Assembly: GCA_035486355.1 (NCBI GenBank)
Contig: DATHNE010000057.1
Span: 1 to 61,550 of the forward strand
Reading direction: 5' to 3'
From: Palsa-883 sp035486355
GTDB taxonomy: Bacteria; Pseudomonadota; Alphaproteobacteria; Acetobacterales; Acetobacteraceae
Length of the DNA stretch: 61,550 nt
The number at the start of each line of letters is the position of its first letter. Position 1 is the first letter of the stretch. The position numbers and the translations under genes were made by a program. Shown here in pieces: positions 44,092-53,698 of the stretch. The notes under the pieces were generated by a model. It had not been told where the DNA came from. It searched no databases and was given only the letters and a program-made list of their open reading frames with translations.

Positions 44092-45000
44092 ATGACCGCT
44101 GCGCTGGCCTCCATGACCGGCTTCGCCCGCAGCGCGGGCAGCATCGACACGGTGCCGGGCGGCCTCGCGTGGGGCTGGGAGCTACGCAGCGTCAACGGCC
44201 GCGGCCTCGACCTTCGCTTCCGCCTGCCCGCCGGCTGGGACGCGCTGGAACCTGTGCTGCGCGACCTTGCGGGCAAGCAGCTCAAGCGCGGCAACGTCAC
44301 CGCCAATCTGACACTGAAGCGCGAGATCGAGGCGCGCCTCGCCCCTGACCCGGCCGCGCTCGAACAGGCCCTGGTGCTGGTCAAGCAGCTCCATGCCCGC
44401 ATGCCTGATAGCCCCCCACCGCGTGCCGAGGCGCTGCTCGCTTTGCCCGGCGTGCTGCGTCCCGCCGGCGCCACCGACACGACAGGGGAACCGTCGGACG
44501 CTGCGATCGCCGCCCTGCGCGATGGCTTTGCCACCGCATTGACGGCCCTGGTTGCCGCTCGCCAAGCCGAGGGTGGCAGGCTGCGCGCCACACTCGACGG
44601 CCTGCTGGACGAGATCGCCGCCCTCCACCGCACGGCGACATCGGACGCCGCCGACCAGCCGGCCCAGCACCGCGCGCGGATGCTGGAGAATGTCCAATCG
44701 CTGCTGCGCGAAACCCCCGCGTTGCCCGAGGAGCGCATCGCCCAGGAGGTCGCCATCCTCGCCGCCCGCTCTGACGTGCGCGAGGAACTGGACCGTCTCG
44801 CCAGCCACATCGAAGCCGCCCGCGCCCTGCTGAAGGAAGCCGTCGGCATAGGCCGCCGCTTCGACTTCCTGGTGCAGGAGTTCATGCGCGAGGCCAACAC
44901 GCTGTGCAGCAAGTCGGCCACGAAGCCGCTGACCGCCACCGGTCTGAAGCTGAAGGCGGTGATCGAGCAGCTCCGCGAGCAGGTGCAGAACATCGAATGA
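44092..45000 (+). CDS. YicC-family endoribonuclease
   Basis: 302 residues. The N-terminus ASMTGFARSAG and WELRSVNGRGLDLRFRLP are signature sequences of the YicC/YloC family, and the C-terminal DUF1732 portion has RFDFLVQEFMREANTLCSKS. These proteins are RNA endonucleases or stability factors. The start is 44092, with GAGAGG eight bases upstream inside a REP hairpin. The stop overlaps the gmk start (ATGA), and the yicC-gmk pair is a conserved core-gene arrangement. The long coiled or helical middle (residues 150-240) is normal for the family. Confidence 0.94.
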   Translation: MTAALASMTGFARSAGSIDTVPGGLAWGWELRSVNGRGLDLRFRLPAGWDALEPVLRDLAGKQLKRGNVTANLTLKREIEARLAPDPAALEQALVLVKQLHARMPDSPPPRAEALLALPGVLRPAGATDTTGEPSDAAIAALRDGFATALTALVAARQAEGGRLRATLDGLLDEIAALHRTATSDAADQPAQHRARMLENVQSLLRETPALPEERIAQEVAILAARSDVREELDRLASHIEAARALLKEAVGIGRRFDFLVQEFMREANTLCSKSATKPLTATGLKLKAVIEQLREQVQNIE

Positions 45001-45623
45001 GCATCGTGCGCCGCGGCCTGTGCCTGGTGCTGGCCGCGCCCTCGGGCGCCGGCAAGTCGTCGCTCACCCGCGCGCTGCTGGCGGCCGAGCCCGACCTGTC
45101 GCTGTCGGTCAGCGTGACCACCCGCGTCCCGCGCCCCGGCGAGCAGGACGGCGTGCACTACCACTTCCGCGATCAGGCCACGTTCGACGCGATGGTCGCG
45201 CGCGGCGACTTCCTCGAGCACGCCGCTGTGCTGGGTCGGCACAGCTACGGCACGCCGCGCGCACAAGTGGAGGCGGCGCTGGAAGCCGGCCGCGACGTGG
45301 CCTTCGACATCGACTGGCAGGGCCATCGACAGTTGCGTGCGGTGCTGCCTGGCGATGTGAGCGGCGTCTTCATCTTGCCGCCATCGCTCGCGGCGCTGGA
45401 GGAACGATTGCACGGGCGCGGCAGTGAGACGGAGGCCGAGATCACGCGCCGCATGGGTCGCGCCCGCGATGAGATCAGCCATTGGGCCGAGTTCGACCAT
45501 GTCGTGGTGAACGAGGTGTTCGACGATGCGCTGGCCGAGCTGCGCGCGATCCTGCAGGCCGCGCGGTGTGCGACGGCGCGGCAGGTGGGGTTGGCAGGGT
45601 TCGTGGCCGGGATGGGCGCGTAA
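44997..45623 (+). CDS. gmk: Guanylate kinase
   Basis: 208 residues. The P-loop is APSGAGKSS (14-22), the GMP-binding part includes SVTTRVPRPGEQDGVHYHF and FLEHAAVLGRHSYGTP, and the magnesium region is VAFDIDWQGHRQLR. It phosphorylates GMP to GDP with ATP in the cytoplasm and is normally essential. It follows yicC with a four-base overlap, so its expression depends on translation of yicC. Length and motif order are normal. Confidence 0.97.
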   Translation: MSIVRRGLCLVLAAPSGAGKSSLTRALLAAEPDLSLSVSVTTRVPRPGEQDGVHYHFRDQATFDAMVARGDFLEHAAVLGRHSYGTPRAQVEAALEAGRDVAFDIDWQGHRQLRAVLPGDVSGVFILPPSLAALEERLHGRGSETEAEITRRMGRARDEISHWAEFDHVVVNEVFDDALAELRAILQAARCATARQVGLAGFVAGMGA

Positions 45624-45688
45624 CGCGCTATGGCGATCCTGGTGTTGGATCGCTGCCAGTGATCGCGTCGTGACGCAACGGAGCCGCA

Positions 45689-46013
45689 ATGCGCGCCACC
45701 CTGCTCGCGCTGCCGTTCTGGTCGATCGTGCTGCTGCTTGGGCTGTTCCTCGGGTCGACGGCGCTGCTGATCCACTGGGTCAGTTTCATGCCGGCGAACC
45801 GCGCGCGGGCTGTCACGTTACTTTGGTGTCGTCGGGGTGTTCTTCAGCAGTCCCACGATCCTGTGCGCGCTGCTGACCGGGTTCCTTGCCAATGATGCCT
45901 GGACCCAGGATCGCCGCGCGGCGGAGCTGGTGCGGGAGGAGCCGTATCTCGGATCGCATCCGGATGTGTTTGGCTCGATGCGCGACCTCGTGGCGCCGGC
46001 GAAGGGCGGGTAA
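45689..46013 (+). pseudogene. Decayed small membrane protein (DUF4239-like)
   Basis: Two rightward frames make up the remnant. The first (ATG 45689) encodes one hydrophobic helix, LPFWSIVLLLGLFLGSTALL, and IHWVSFMPANRARA. The other, from about 45815, encodes a second helix VVGVFFSSPTILCALLTGFL followed by ANDAWTQDRRAAELVREEP. This looks like the beginning of a DUF4239-type membrane protein, whose helix pair is followed by AxxxWxxxxxA. A one-base frame change joins them near 45815. The remaining C-terminal half is replaced by a short tail ending at 46013. Family assignment is tentative. Confidence 0.5.
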
Positions 46014-46336
46014 GGCGGCCTGCGGGCAGCGAATATCCCGTCGCTTGCGTGGCCTGCCTACGGTGCATGGGTTGGTCCGACATGCCGCGCACCTCTCACC
46101 AGATCGGCCCGTACTCCGCCAGCGTCCACCCAGGACGACCAAGGTCATGCATCCGAGGCATCCGCCCCGCCGCATCCGGTTCGCTCACCCGTTCCACCAG
46201 TGTGGCGTTCAGCCGTCCACCGACCCGGCCGATATCGTCCGCGGCGCTGCCAAGGTACTTCCCCGCGCACCGCGTCCTCTTCCACCCCCGCGCCACGACC
46301 ACCCTGCAACGCAGCGACAGCCGCTGTCGAAAGCGG
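46014..46336. other. Intergenic region with no recognised gene
   Basis: These 323 bases separate the decayed membrane protein from the converging response-regulator gene. No family-like frame, repeat or clear terminator was seen on either strand. Confidence 0.35.
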
Positions 46337-47011
46337 TCAGGCCTTCGGCGTCGACGCGGAGCGCAGCCTCGCGCTCATGTTGACCAGATCGGCGAGAGAG
46401 CCGGCCTGCATCTTTCGCATCACCTGACCACGGTGCGCCTTCACCGTGACCTCGCTGATGCCCAGCTCGCCGCCGACCTGCTTGTTCAACAGGCCGGTAA
46501 CCACCAACGCCATGACCTCGCGCTCGCGCGGACTAAGTGAGGCGTAACGGTCGCGCAGGCCGCGCAGCTCGGCTGTCTGATCCAGCGCAGCCTGGCTGCC
46601 TTGGATTGCCTGCTGAATGGCGCTCAACAGCACATCGTCGCTGAATGGTTTCATCAGAAACTCGATGGCGCCGGCCTTCATCGCCTGCACCGTCATCGGC
46701 ACGTCGCCGTACCCGGTGAGGAAAATGATTGGTATGTCGCCATCATCGGCGGCAATGCGTTTTTGCAGCTCGAGGCCGTTGAGGTCAGGGAGATTGACGT
46801 CCAGGATCAAACAGCTCGGCGTGGAGATGCGGGAATGCGACAGGAACGCCTGCGCTGACGCGAATGCCTGTGGCTGCCATCCGGCACTGATAATCATCAG
46901 TTCCAGCGACTCGCGTACCGATACGTCATCGTCAACAACGTACACAACCGGTGTAACCTGCGACATGGGGGTTGTACCTGAGTGACGATCGTCCACCGTC
47001 ATTAGACCCAT
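46337..47011 (-). CDS. FixJ-type response regulator (REC plus LuxR HTH)
   Basis: 224 residues from 47011, where GAGGAG precedes the ATG; a start 15 codons later (46966) is possible. The receiver domain has acidic residues VVDDDVSV near 26-32, the phosphoacceptor D71 (LILDVNLPDLNG), T in IIFLTGYGD and K in FLMKPFSDD. The C-terminal HTH is LSPREREVMALVVTGLLNKQ followed by GISEVTVKAHRGQVMRKMQA. On phosphorylation it should activate transcription. It is third in the leftward operon after a PAS kinase and a stand-alone receiver. Confidence 0.94.
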   Translation of the reverse strand: MGLMTVDDRHSGTTPMSQVTPVVYVVDDDVSVRESLELMIISAGWQPQAFASAQAFLSHSRISTPSCLILDVNLPDLNGLELQKRIAADDGDIPIIFLTGYGDVPMTVQAMKAGAIEFLMKPFSDDVLLSAIQQAIQGSQAALDQTAELRGLRDRYASLSPREREVMALVVTGLLNKQVGGELGISEVTVKAHRGQVMRKMQAGSLADLVNMSARLRSASTPKA

Positions 47012-47049
47012 GTGTGCTCCTCAGGCGCAAGACTCAGGCGACATATCGC

Positions 47050-47421
47050 TCAGCGCGTGCGCAGGGCCGCCTGGAGCACCTCAAGCAGAGCCGTATCGCT
47101 GAACGGCTTGAGCAAACACGCCACCGCGCCCTGCTCCAACAGACGCGGACGGACGGTCTCGTCGCCGTGGGCGGTGATGAAGACGATGGGAATCCCTTGC
47201 TGGCGCAACGACAATTCCCGTTGAAGATCGGGACCGGACATGCCCGGCATGGCGATGTCGAGGATCAGGCATTTGGTCTGCTCCACATGTTCGGACGCCA
47301 GGAATTCCTCCGCCGAGGCGAACGCCTGGACCGCGAAGCCGAACTCCTTCAACAAATCGGGAAGTGACTCGCGCACAGATTCGTCGTCATCGACGATCGT
47401 CACGAGCAAATTCTTGTCCAT
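47050..47421 (-). CDS. Stand-alone receiver-domain response regulator
   Basis: 123 residues, started at 47421 so that ATG overlaps the kinase stop (ATGA). It is a single REC domain: VTIVDDDESVRESLPDLLKE with the acidic pocket, D55 (LILDIAMPGMSG), VFITAHGD and the switch lysine in CLLKPFSDTALLE. There is no DNA-binding or enzymatic part, so it may act as a phosphate sink, feedback element or partner-binding output. The FixJ-type regulator follows 38 bases later. Confidence 0.92.
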   Translation of the reverse strand: MDKNLLVTIVDDDESVRESLPDLLKEFGFAVQAFASAEEFLASEHVEQTKCLILDIAMPGMSGPDLQRELSLRQQGIPIVFITAHGDETVRPRLLEQGAVACLLKPFSDTALLEVLQAALRTR

Positions 47422-50282
47422 CACGGTTTCCCCACGACGTGCGGCGTATCGGTCACCGCGGATGTCCAATTGGCGCCTGACCTGCCGGCGCTGATCACTC
47501 CCTCAGATCGCCGAGGGATGGAAAAGGCAAACGTGGCGCCTGGGCCGTCATTCGGGACCGCCCACAAACGACCGCCATGGCGCTCGATGATGGAACGGCT
47601 CACCGACAGGCCAATCCCCATGCCGCCGCTTTTGGTTGTGTAGAATGCTTCGAATAGCCGGTTCACGCCTTGCGGATCGAAGCCGATCCCCACATCCTGT
47701 ACAGTCAGGCGCACATGGTCTTCGTCCTCGCGGTCTGTCCTGATCACCAACCGCCTCGGCCGACCGTCAACATGGCTCATGGCGTCCGATGCGTTCAGCA
47801 GTAGGTTCAGGATGACCTGCTGAAGCTGGATCCGATCCCCCATGACAGGTGGCAGATCATGGGATAACTCCTGCCGCAGGATCGCGTGGTGTCTCTGCAG
47901 TTCACTCAACGACAGCGCAATCACCTCGCGCGCGGCCTCGTTCAGATCCACCGATTCGACGGTGGCGTCCTTCTTGCTGAACAGCGCACGCAACCGCGTG
48001 ATCACATCGGATGCGCGGTTGCCGTCACGAATGGTGCGGCGCGCGGTTTCGCGGGCGCCATCGACGTTGGGAGGGTCGGCGGCCAGCATGCGCAGACAGG
48101 TGCTAGCGTTGGTGATGATGCCCGACAGTGGCTGGTTGACTTCATGCGCAATCGACGCGGTCATCGCGCTGAGGCTCGTCACCCTCGACATGTGCGCGAG
48201 ATCTGATCGCGCCTTGGCGAGTGCATCTTCAGCAATCCGGCGTTGCGTCACGTCCTGAATGGCACCGATGTATTCGAGTTGACCATCCTGCTCGCGGCTC
48301 CCGTGGGCGATCGTGTGCAGGTACTTGACCGACTGGTCATCCATCAGCAGACGACACTCATACGCGAAGCCGCCGCCGTCCGTCCGGACGCGACCGATCA
48401 TCGCGTTGAACAGCGGAATGTCCTCCGGGTGGATTCGACTGCTGATCCGTTCGAGGGTCACGGGGACGGCTGGATCAAACCCAAAAATGCGATAGAGCTG
48501 ATCCGACCACGTGATCTCATCTGTCGCGACGCGCCACGAAAAGCTGCCTGTCGCACTGAGGTGTTGTGCTTCCGCAAGAAATACCTGACTGCGATGCAAT
48601 GTCTCTTCCGACTGTTTGCGCTCGGTGATGTCGCGCAGATAACCGGTGAACGACGGCGGTCCGTCCAGCGGAATGTGCACGATCCCTAGTTCGACGGGAA
48701 ATTCGTTGCCATCGGCGCGAATCGCAGTCAGTTCGAGACGCTTCCCGAGCACCCTCGCCTCGCCCGTGGCCAGGATCCGGGCCAACCCAAGCCGGTGCGC
48801 TTCCCGCAGCGACGGGGGGATGATGATGTCGGCCAGTGGTTTGCCCATGACCTCTTCACGACTGTATCCGAATGTGCGTTCCGCGGTCGGATTGAACTCG
48901 GTGATATGGCCTTCATGATCCATGGTCACGATACAGTCGAGTGCCGAGTTCAAAATCGCTGCCTTGCGTGCCTCACTGCGCGTCAGCGCGGCGTCACTCT
49001 GCACCCGTTCCACGACGATGCTGGCGACGTGGGCGAAATGTTCCATGAGGCTTTGATCGAGCGCCGTGGGTGCCCTGGGCTCATTGCAGTAGATCGCGAA
49101 CGCACCCAGAATCGTGTTGGCCGTGGATGAAAATGGCGTTGACCAGCATGCCCGAACGCCGTGTGCCAAGGCCATTTGGCACCACCCAGCCTCCGTCCAC
49201 CGCGTCTCCAGACTCAGGTCAGTCGCGATAACCTGATCCTTAAGGCACACCGCCATTGGGGATGGGCCCGATTCGACGCTTACCGGCCGGCCGATGATTG
49301 AATTGATGAAGCTGGCCGGAAGGCTTGGCGCGGCGCCATGTTCAAGACGTGTGCCGCTCGGATCGACCAACAGGACGCCGCAATAACAACCGCCGACGGT
49401 GTCTTCGACAAGCCGGCATAATGCATCCAGGACGGCCGCGCGCGAATGACCGCGCGCCATCATTTCGAGCAGACGTTTTTCACCGGCGAGCCGAGCTTCC
49501 GCGCGCTTGCGATCGTCGGCGTCGGTCTGCATGAGGTACCAAAGGACGATCCGCCCATCGGCGTCTCGCAGCGGGAGGCCGCGCATATGAAACCAGCGAT
49601 AGACCCCATCGGCACGGCGGCGGCGGCCCTCAAAATTGTAAGCACGGCCATTCTCGATCGATTCCCGCCACGCGGCGAGGGCGCCCACGCGGTCATCCGG
49701 ATGCAGGTAATGGCCAATTGGCCGAGCCTTCAGTTCCGCGAGCGTCGCGCCCGAATATTCCAGAAGTTGACGGTTGGCGAACGCGAGTTTGCCGTCCGGT
49801 GTCATGTGGCTGACGAGTGCCGGAAGGCCATCGACGATCGAACGAAAGTGGTCGTCGGTTCCAGCCGGAGACTGTGGCAAATGTGCATGAGGGGCTTGCT
49901 CGGGCTGCCGCAGGTCATGGATATCGATGTTGATACCGCTCCATTTGACAACCTGCCCGATCGCGTCGGCGATCGGGCAGATGCGAAACAGAAACCAACG
50001 AAATTCTCCGTCGACGCGCCGCAGCCGCGCTTCCATTTCGCCCGGCTCGTCAGAGGCCAGAATGGATTGCCAACGTGCGAGCAGCCCCGGCAAATCGTCG
50101 GGATGGACCGCGGCCCGTAACCCCCGACCGCGGACGTCGTCAGCGCTGAGACCCGTGTAGTCGCACCAGCGTTGATTGACAAAGTCGACCTCCCCGTCCG
50201 CGAGCGCGGTCCATATCAACGCCGGAAGAAAATCGACGAGGCCGCTGAGTTCATTCGCCATGCCTGGTGCTTTCGTGACCAT
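47421..50282 (-). CDS. Cytoplasmic PAS/GAF multi-sensor hybrid-free histidine kinase
   Basis: 953 residues without membrane helices. Domains in order: PAS about 15-125, PAS about 145-260, GAF about 275-425 (CYCGVLLVDPSGTRLEHGAA), PAS about 440-555 (LDCIVTMDHEGHITEFNPTA), PAS about 570-685, HisKA with H713 (TASIAHEVNQPLSGI), and HATPase with N830 (VILNLLLNASDAM), DVGIGFDPQG and GGMGIGLSVSRSIIERHGG. It senses soluble or redox/energy signals inside the cell; no heme or flavin residues are certain. It should phosphorylate the two response regulators directly downstream. A second start at 50261 is possible. It is divergent from the winged-helix ATPase gene. Confidence 0.92.
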   Translation of the reverse strand: MVTKAPGMANELSGLVDFLPALIWTALADGEVDFVNQRWCDYTGLSADDVRGRGLRAAVHPDDLPGLLARWQSILASDEPGEMEARLRRVDGEFRWFLFRICPIADAIGQVVKWSGINIDIHDLRQPEQAPHAHLPQSPAGTDDHFRSIVDGLPALVSHMTPDGKLAFANRQLLEYSGATLAELKARPIGHYLHPDDRVGALAAWRESIENGRAYNFEGRRRRADGVYRWFHMRGLPLRDADGRIVLWYLMQTDADDRKRAEARLAGEKRLLEMMARGHSRAAVLDALCRLVEDTVGGCYCGVLLVDPSGTRLEHGAAPSLPASFINSIIGRPVSVESGPSPMAVCLKDQVIATDLSLETRWTEAGWCQMALAHGVRACWSTPFSSTANTILGAFAIYCNEPRAPTALDQSLMEHFAHVASIVVERVQSDAALTRSEARKAAILNSALDCIVTMDHEGHITEFNPTAERTFGYSREEVMGKPLADIIIPPSLREAHRLGLARILATGEARVLGKRLELTAIRADGNEFPVELGIVHIPLDGPPSFTGYLRDITERKQSEETLHRSQVFLAEAQHLSATGSFSWRVATDEITWSDQLYRIFGFDPAVPVTLERISSRIHPEDIPLFNAMIGRVRTDGGGFAYECRLLMDDQSVKYLHTIAHGSREQDGQLEYIGAIQDVTQRRIAEDALAKARSDLAHMSRVTSLSAMTASIAHEVNQPLSGIITNASTCLRMLAADPPNVDGARETARRTIRDGNRASDVITRLRALFSKKDATVESVDLNEAAREVIALSLSELQRHHAILRQELSHDLPPVMGDRIQLQQVILNLLLNASDAMSHVDGRPRRLVIRTDREDEDHVRLTVQDVGIGFDPQGVNRLFEAFYTTKSGGMGIGLSVSRSIIERHGGRLWAVPNDGPGATFAFSIPRRSEGVISAGRSGANWTSAVTDTPHVVGKP

Positions 50283-50773
50283 CGCCGGTGACCAAAGATG
50301 CGCCGCCGTCGAGGCGAAAGTCCATGATACTTTGGTGTTGGTCCACGGCCCAACGGATCAGGCGTGGCCGCTCGTGCTGCCGATACCGGTTTGCGCAGTC
50401 CGGAGGCATCGACCGCAACAAACGCGGCATGGCGCCGTTCGCGGCGACTCATACCATAGTATCGACGATACCATCGTCCAATGGTGTCGCCACCGCGCTC
50501 CTGCTGTCATCCCATTCGTGATTCCGTTAGCGGACTGATCATCGGGGGGCAGGGGAATGGCAATGTATGCAGCACCATCGTCGCCGACCGAGAAACCGTC
50601 ATTGGTCGATCCCCTTGTGTGCGACTGGCGCCAACGCAGCGGCTCGCACCGTCATGCTTAACGATGCTTGGGTCACCGGTGCGCCGCCACCTGCGGTGAT
50701 GCGATCGGCGCGGGGGCGGTGGAACCCCGGCCCGCCGACCAAAACTGAAACATTTGGCAGCGGGAGCACCGGG
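50283..50773. other. Divergent intergenic region between histidine kinase and winged-helix ATPase genes
   Basis: 491 bases. Promoters of both divergent units should be here. A 13-base dyad GTATCGACGATAC lies at 50459-50471, and CCAT/ATGG arms follow at about 50472-50485. The frame from 50567 to 50773 is open but unlike the family, so the gene start was placed at 50774. Confidence 0.45.
50459..50471. promoter_or_regulatory. 13-base dyad, possible operator
   Basis: GTATCG and CGATAC flank a single A. The site lies midway in the divergent region between the kinase and ATPase-regulator genes, where a dimeric regulator such as the FixJ-type protein could bind. This is a guess from position and symmetry only. 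Confidence 0.3.
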
Positions 50774-52330
50774 ATGGCGGAACAGGGCCCAAACCTGGTC
50801 TACGAGTCTGGCCAATGGCAGATTCACCTCGGACGGCGCGAATTGCTGGCATGCGGTGTCCCGGTCCCCATCGGCGCCCGCGCGTTCGAGATCATGGCAG
50901 TCCTTGTTCAGTCGGCCAACGAACTGGTCACCAAGGACGCATTGATGGATCGCATATGGCCGGGCGCCATTGTCGCAGAGAACACGGTGCACGTTCATGT
51001 GTCGGCGATCCGCAAGGCCCTCGACCAGGATCGAGCCATGCTGACCACGGTCTCCGGTCGCGGGTATCGGTTGCTCGGCGACTGGACTGTCCGGCGGGAA
51101 AGCGCTCCTGAGGAGACGGTGGGTCTCAGGCCCGTGCGACTATCGCCCAGGACCTTGCAAACCAATTTGCCTGAAGCGGCGCTTGACCCGATTGGCCGAA
51201 CCAGCGCGATGAGACAAATCCTCGATATGTTATCATCGTATCGGGCGATCACCCTGACAGGTCCCGGGGGGATCGGAAAAACCACGCTGGCGCTGCATAT
51301 TTCCCGCCATATTCGCCGCACGTTCGACGGCGATATCTGGCTTATCGAGCTTGCCTCGCTGTGCGATCGAAACCAGGTGCCATCGGCAGTGGCGGACGTG
51401 CTCGGCCTGAATCTGGGCGGCGATGGAATCACCGCTGAGGCCCTCGCATCGGCCATCGGGGATAAGCCGCTCCTTCTGGTTCTCGACAATTGCGAGCACG
51501 TTATCGACGCGACAGCCAGGTTGGTGGAAACCGTCCTCCGTCTTTGTCCGCGCACGAGCGTGCTGGCGACCAGCCAGGAACCGCTTCGAATCGCCGGTGA
51601 ATATGTCTACCGGGTTTCGCCGCTGGAGATGCCGCAGCACCATTGGGCCGAACCGGAAGAAGCCCTTGAGCACGGTGCCGTGCAGTTGTTTGTCACCAGG
51701 CTACGGGCACTGGACGCGACCTTCGTGGCGAGCCGGGAGAACGTTCACTTAGTCGCTGCCATTTGTCAGCATCTGGACGAGATCCCACTCGCGATTGAGT
51801 TCGCCGCCGCTCGCGCCGCCGCGCTTGGCATCGAACAGGTGGCCGTTGGCCTGAGTGATCGCTTCGCGCTGTTGACCAGCGGGCGTCGCACGGCGGTTGC
51901 CCGGCACCGCACGCTCCGTGCGACGGTCGACTGGAGCTATGAGCTGCTGGTCGAACCGGAGCGCTTGCTGCTGCGTCGTTTGGCCATGTTCACCGACGGG
52001 TTCACATCGGAGGCGGCGACCGCCATCATGAGCGATGCCGGTTATACCGCGTCGGCGGTTCTGGAGGGCATCGCGAGTCTTGTTACGAAATCGTTCGTGA
52101 CCTTGAATCGATCGTCGTCCAGTGGCCCGTGGGTGTTGCCTGAGACGATAAGAGCCTATGCTTTGGAAAAACTGGTGGAGAGCGGAGAGGCTGATGCGAC
52201 CGCGCGGTGCCTGGCGACGTTCTATGGTGGTCTCATCGATTCTGTGGGCGACTCGCGGTCGCAATCTTTGATCGCGGATCAGCATTGGCCAATCCAGGAG
52301 ATTGACAAAGTGCGCACGGCGATCGACTAG
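50774..52330 (+). CDS. Winged-helix (OmpR-type) plus NB-ARC-like ATPase regulator, truncated by an in-frame stop
   Basis: 518 residues from 50774 (GGGAG upstream). An N-terminal OmpR/PhoB-type winged helix (about 10-103, ALMDRIWPGAIVAENTVHVH, TTVSGRGYRLLG) is followed by an AAA/NB-ARC ATPase with P-loop LTGPGGIGKTT (161-171), Walker B LLLVLDNCEHV, RTSVLATSQEPL and the downstream GxP region LPLAIEFAAARAAALG-like (IPLAIEFAAA). Relatives are about 900 residues with a TPR-rich C-terminus. Here the frame ends at TAG (52328-52330), where relatives have Trp (IDWAF), and sequence after the stop still reads AF in frame. It is probably a nonsense-truncated regulator; loss of the TPR part would remove ligand sensing. 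Confidence 0.82.
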   Translation: MAEQGPNLVYESGQWQIHLGRRELLACGVPVPIGARAFEIMAVLVQSANELVTKDALMDRIWPGAIVAENTVHVHVSAIRKALDQDRAMLTTVSGRGYRLLGDWTVRRESAPEETVGLRPVRLSPRTLQTNLPEAALDPIGRTSAMRQILDMLSSYRAITLTGPGGIGKTTLALHISRHIRRTFDGDIWLIELASLCDRNQVPSAVADVLGLNLGGDGITAEALASAIGDKPLLLVLDNCEHVIDATARLVETVLRLCPRTSVLATSQEPLRIAGEYVYRVSPLEMPQHHWAEPEEALEHGAVQLFVTRLRALDATFVASRENVHLVAAICQHLDEIPLAIEFAAARAAALGIEQVAVGLSDRFALLTSGRRTAVARHRTLRATVDWSYELLVEPERLLLRRLAMFTDGFTSEAATAIMSDAGYTASAVLEGIASLVTKSFVTLNRSSSSGPWVLPETIRAYALEKLVESGEADATARCLATFYGGLIDSVGDSRSQSLIADQHWPIQEIDKVRTAID

Positions 52331-52607
52331 GCCTTTATTGCAGTTAGACACTTCGGAACTGTCATTCCGCTTGCGGCCAAACCAGGGCCTGAGCCGAATG
52401 TCGGATCGCAACGCGTCCTCGCCCGAAAGCGGCCCGTCGCAAAGCCGCCTATAATGGAAATTCAAGCTGACTCGCGACCCAGTGGCGGGTGGTGCGCGGT
52501 CGGCAGTGGCGCCGGCCGCTTCCAACCCGACTCCAGTTCCTATCAGAACGACATCATATGGGTCCTATATCGTAACCAAGACACAAAACAGACGCCCTGT
52601 CATTCCT

Positions 52608-53537
52608 TTACCGATCCCAATAAGGCGGCTTGCCAAAACGGTGCTCGAGGAACGTCAGGAACGCCCGAACCTTAGGGGAAACCGTGCGCTTTGGTGGATA
52701 CACCCCCCAGATCGCCCGCTCGGGTCCAGGCACCATCAGCGCATCCCAGCCAGGCAAAACCACCGACAAACGCCCGGCCGCGATCTCCGCGCCGGTCAAC
52801 CATGTCGGCAGCAACGCCAGGCCGAGCCCGGCCACGGCCAGATGCAGCAACGCCTCGGAATCGTTCGCCTGCACCCGCCCCTGCACCGCGACCTCGACCG
52901 GCGGCGTATCGCCTGGTCCGTCGGGCTTGCCGAAATACCAAGCCGGTTTCGGCTGCAGCGCGAAGCTGAGGCAGTCATGCGCGGCAAGATCGTCTGGCGC
53001 GGTGATGGCGGGTCGTTGCGAAAGGTAATCGGCGCTGGCGACCAGCACGCGCCGGTGGGGGGCTAGGCGCTTGGCGACCAGGCTGGAGCTGGCGAGCGCC
53101 CCGATGCGCACCGCCAGATCGGCACCATCGGCGATCAGGTCCACCGTCTCGTCGGCCAGCGTCGCGTCCATTCTGATATCAGGATACGCGGTCAGGAAAT
53201 CCTGCAGATGTGGAATGACATGCCGCCGGCCGAAGGCGCTCGGGATGTTGATGCGCAGCGTCCCCTGCGGTCGGGCATTCCATGAGCTCGCGGCACGCCG
53301 TGCCTCCTCCAGCTCGCCTAGGATCCGTGCGGCGTCCTCATAAAACCCGGTCCCCACCTCCGTCAGGTGCAGGCGGCGCGTCGAGCGATTGAACAGCGCC
53401 GCGCCAAGATCGGCTTCCAGCGCGCTGACGTAGCGCGAGATGGTCGACACCTTCACGCCCTCCGCCGCCGCGGCCTTGGAAAAGCTGCCCAGTTCCACCG
53501 CCCGCGCGAAGGCGCGCATGCTGGCAAGGTAGTCCAT
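52608..53537 (-). CDS. LysR-family transcriptional regulator
   Basis: 309 residues from 53537; an upstream in-frame ATG gives a family-atypical extension. The N-terminus MDYLASMRAFARAVELGSFS and AAEGVKVSTISRYVSALEAD define the winged helix, then the effector domain follows with VRIGALASSSLVAKRLAPHR. It belongs to the large group of LysR proteins next to oxidoreductases. It is divergent from the LrgA/LrgB-type genes with about 160 bases between starts, so it may control them. The effector is unknown. Confidence 0.9.
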   Translation of the reverse strand: MDYLASMRAFARAVELGSFSKAAAAEGVKVSTISRYVSALEADLGAALFNRSTRRLHLTEVGTGFYEDAARILGELEEARRAASSWNARPQGTLRINIPSAFGRRHVIPHLQDFLTAYPDIRMDATLADETVDLIADGADLAVRIGALASSSLVAKRLAPHRRVLVASADYLSQRPAITAPDDLAAHDCLSFALQPKPAWYFGKPDGPGDTPPVEVAVQGRVQANDSEALLHLAVAGLGLALLPTWLTGAEIAAGRLSVVLPGWDALMVPGPERAIWGVYPPKRTVSPKVRAFLTFLEHRFGKPPYWDR

Positions 53538-53698
53538 CGGCCGCCCTCGCGATGATGCCCTTCCGATTATGCCCTTTCCGGCAACAATCATTTGTGGGCA
53601 CGGTGCTTCCAAACGCAACAGCGATCCATCATTTGGCGCGTGACCGCCTGATCCGGTTGGGCGAGGCGGCGCCCCCCAATCGCCTCAGAAGACGCGCA

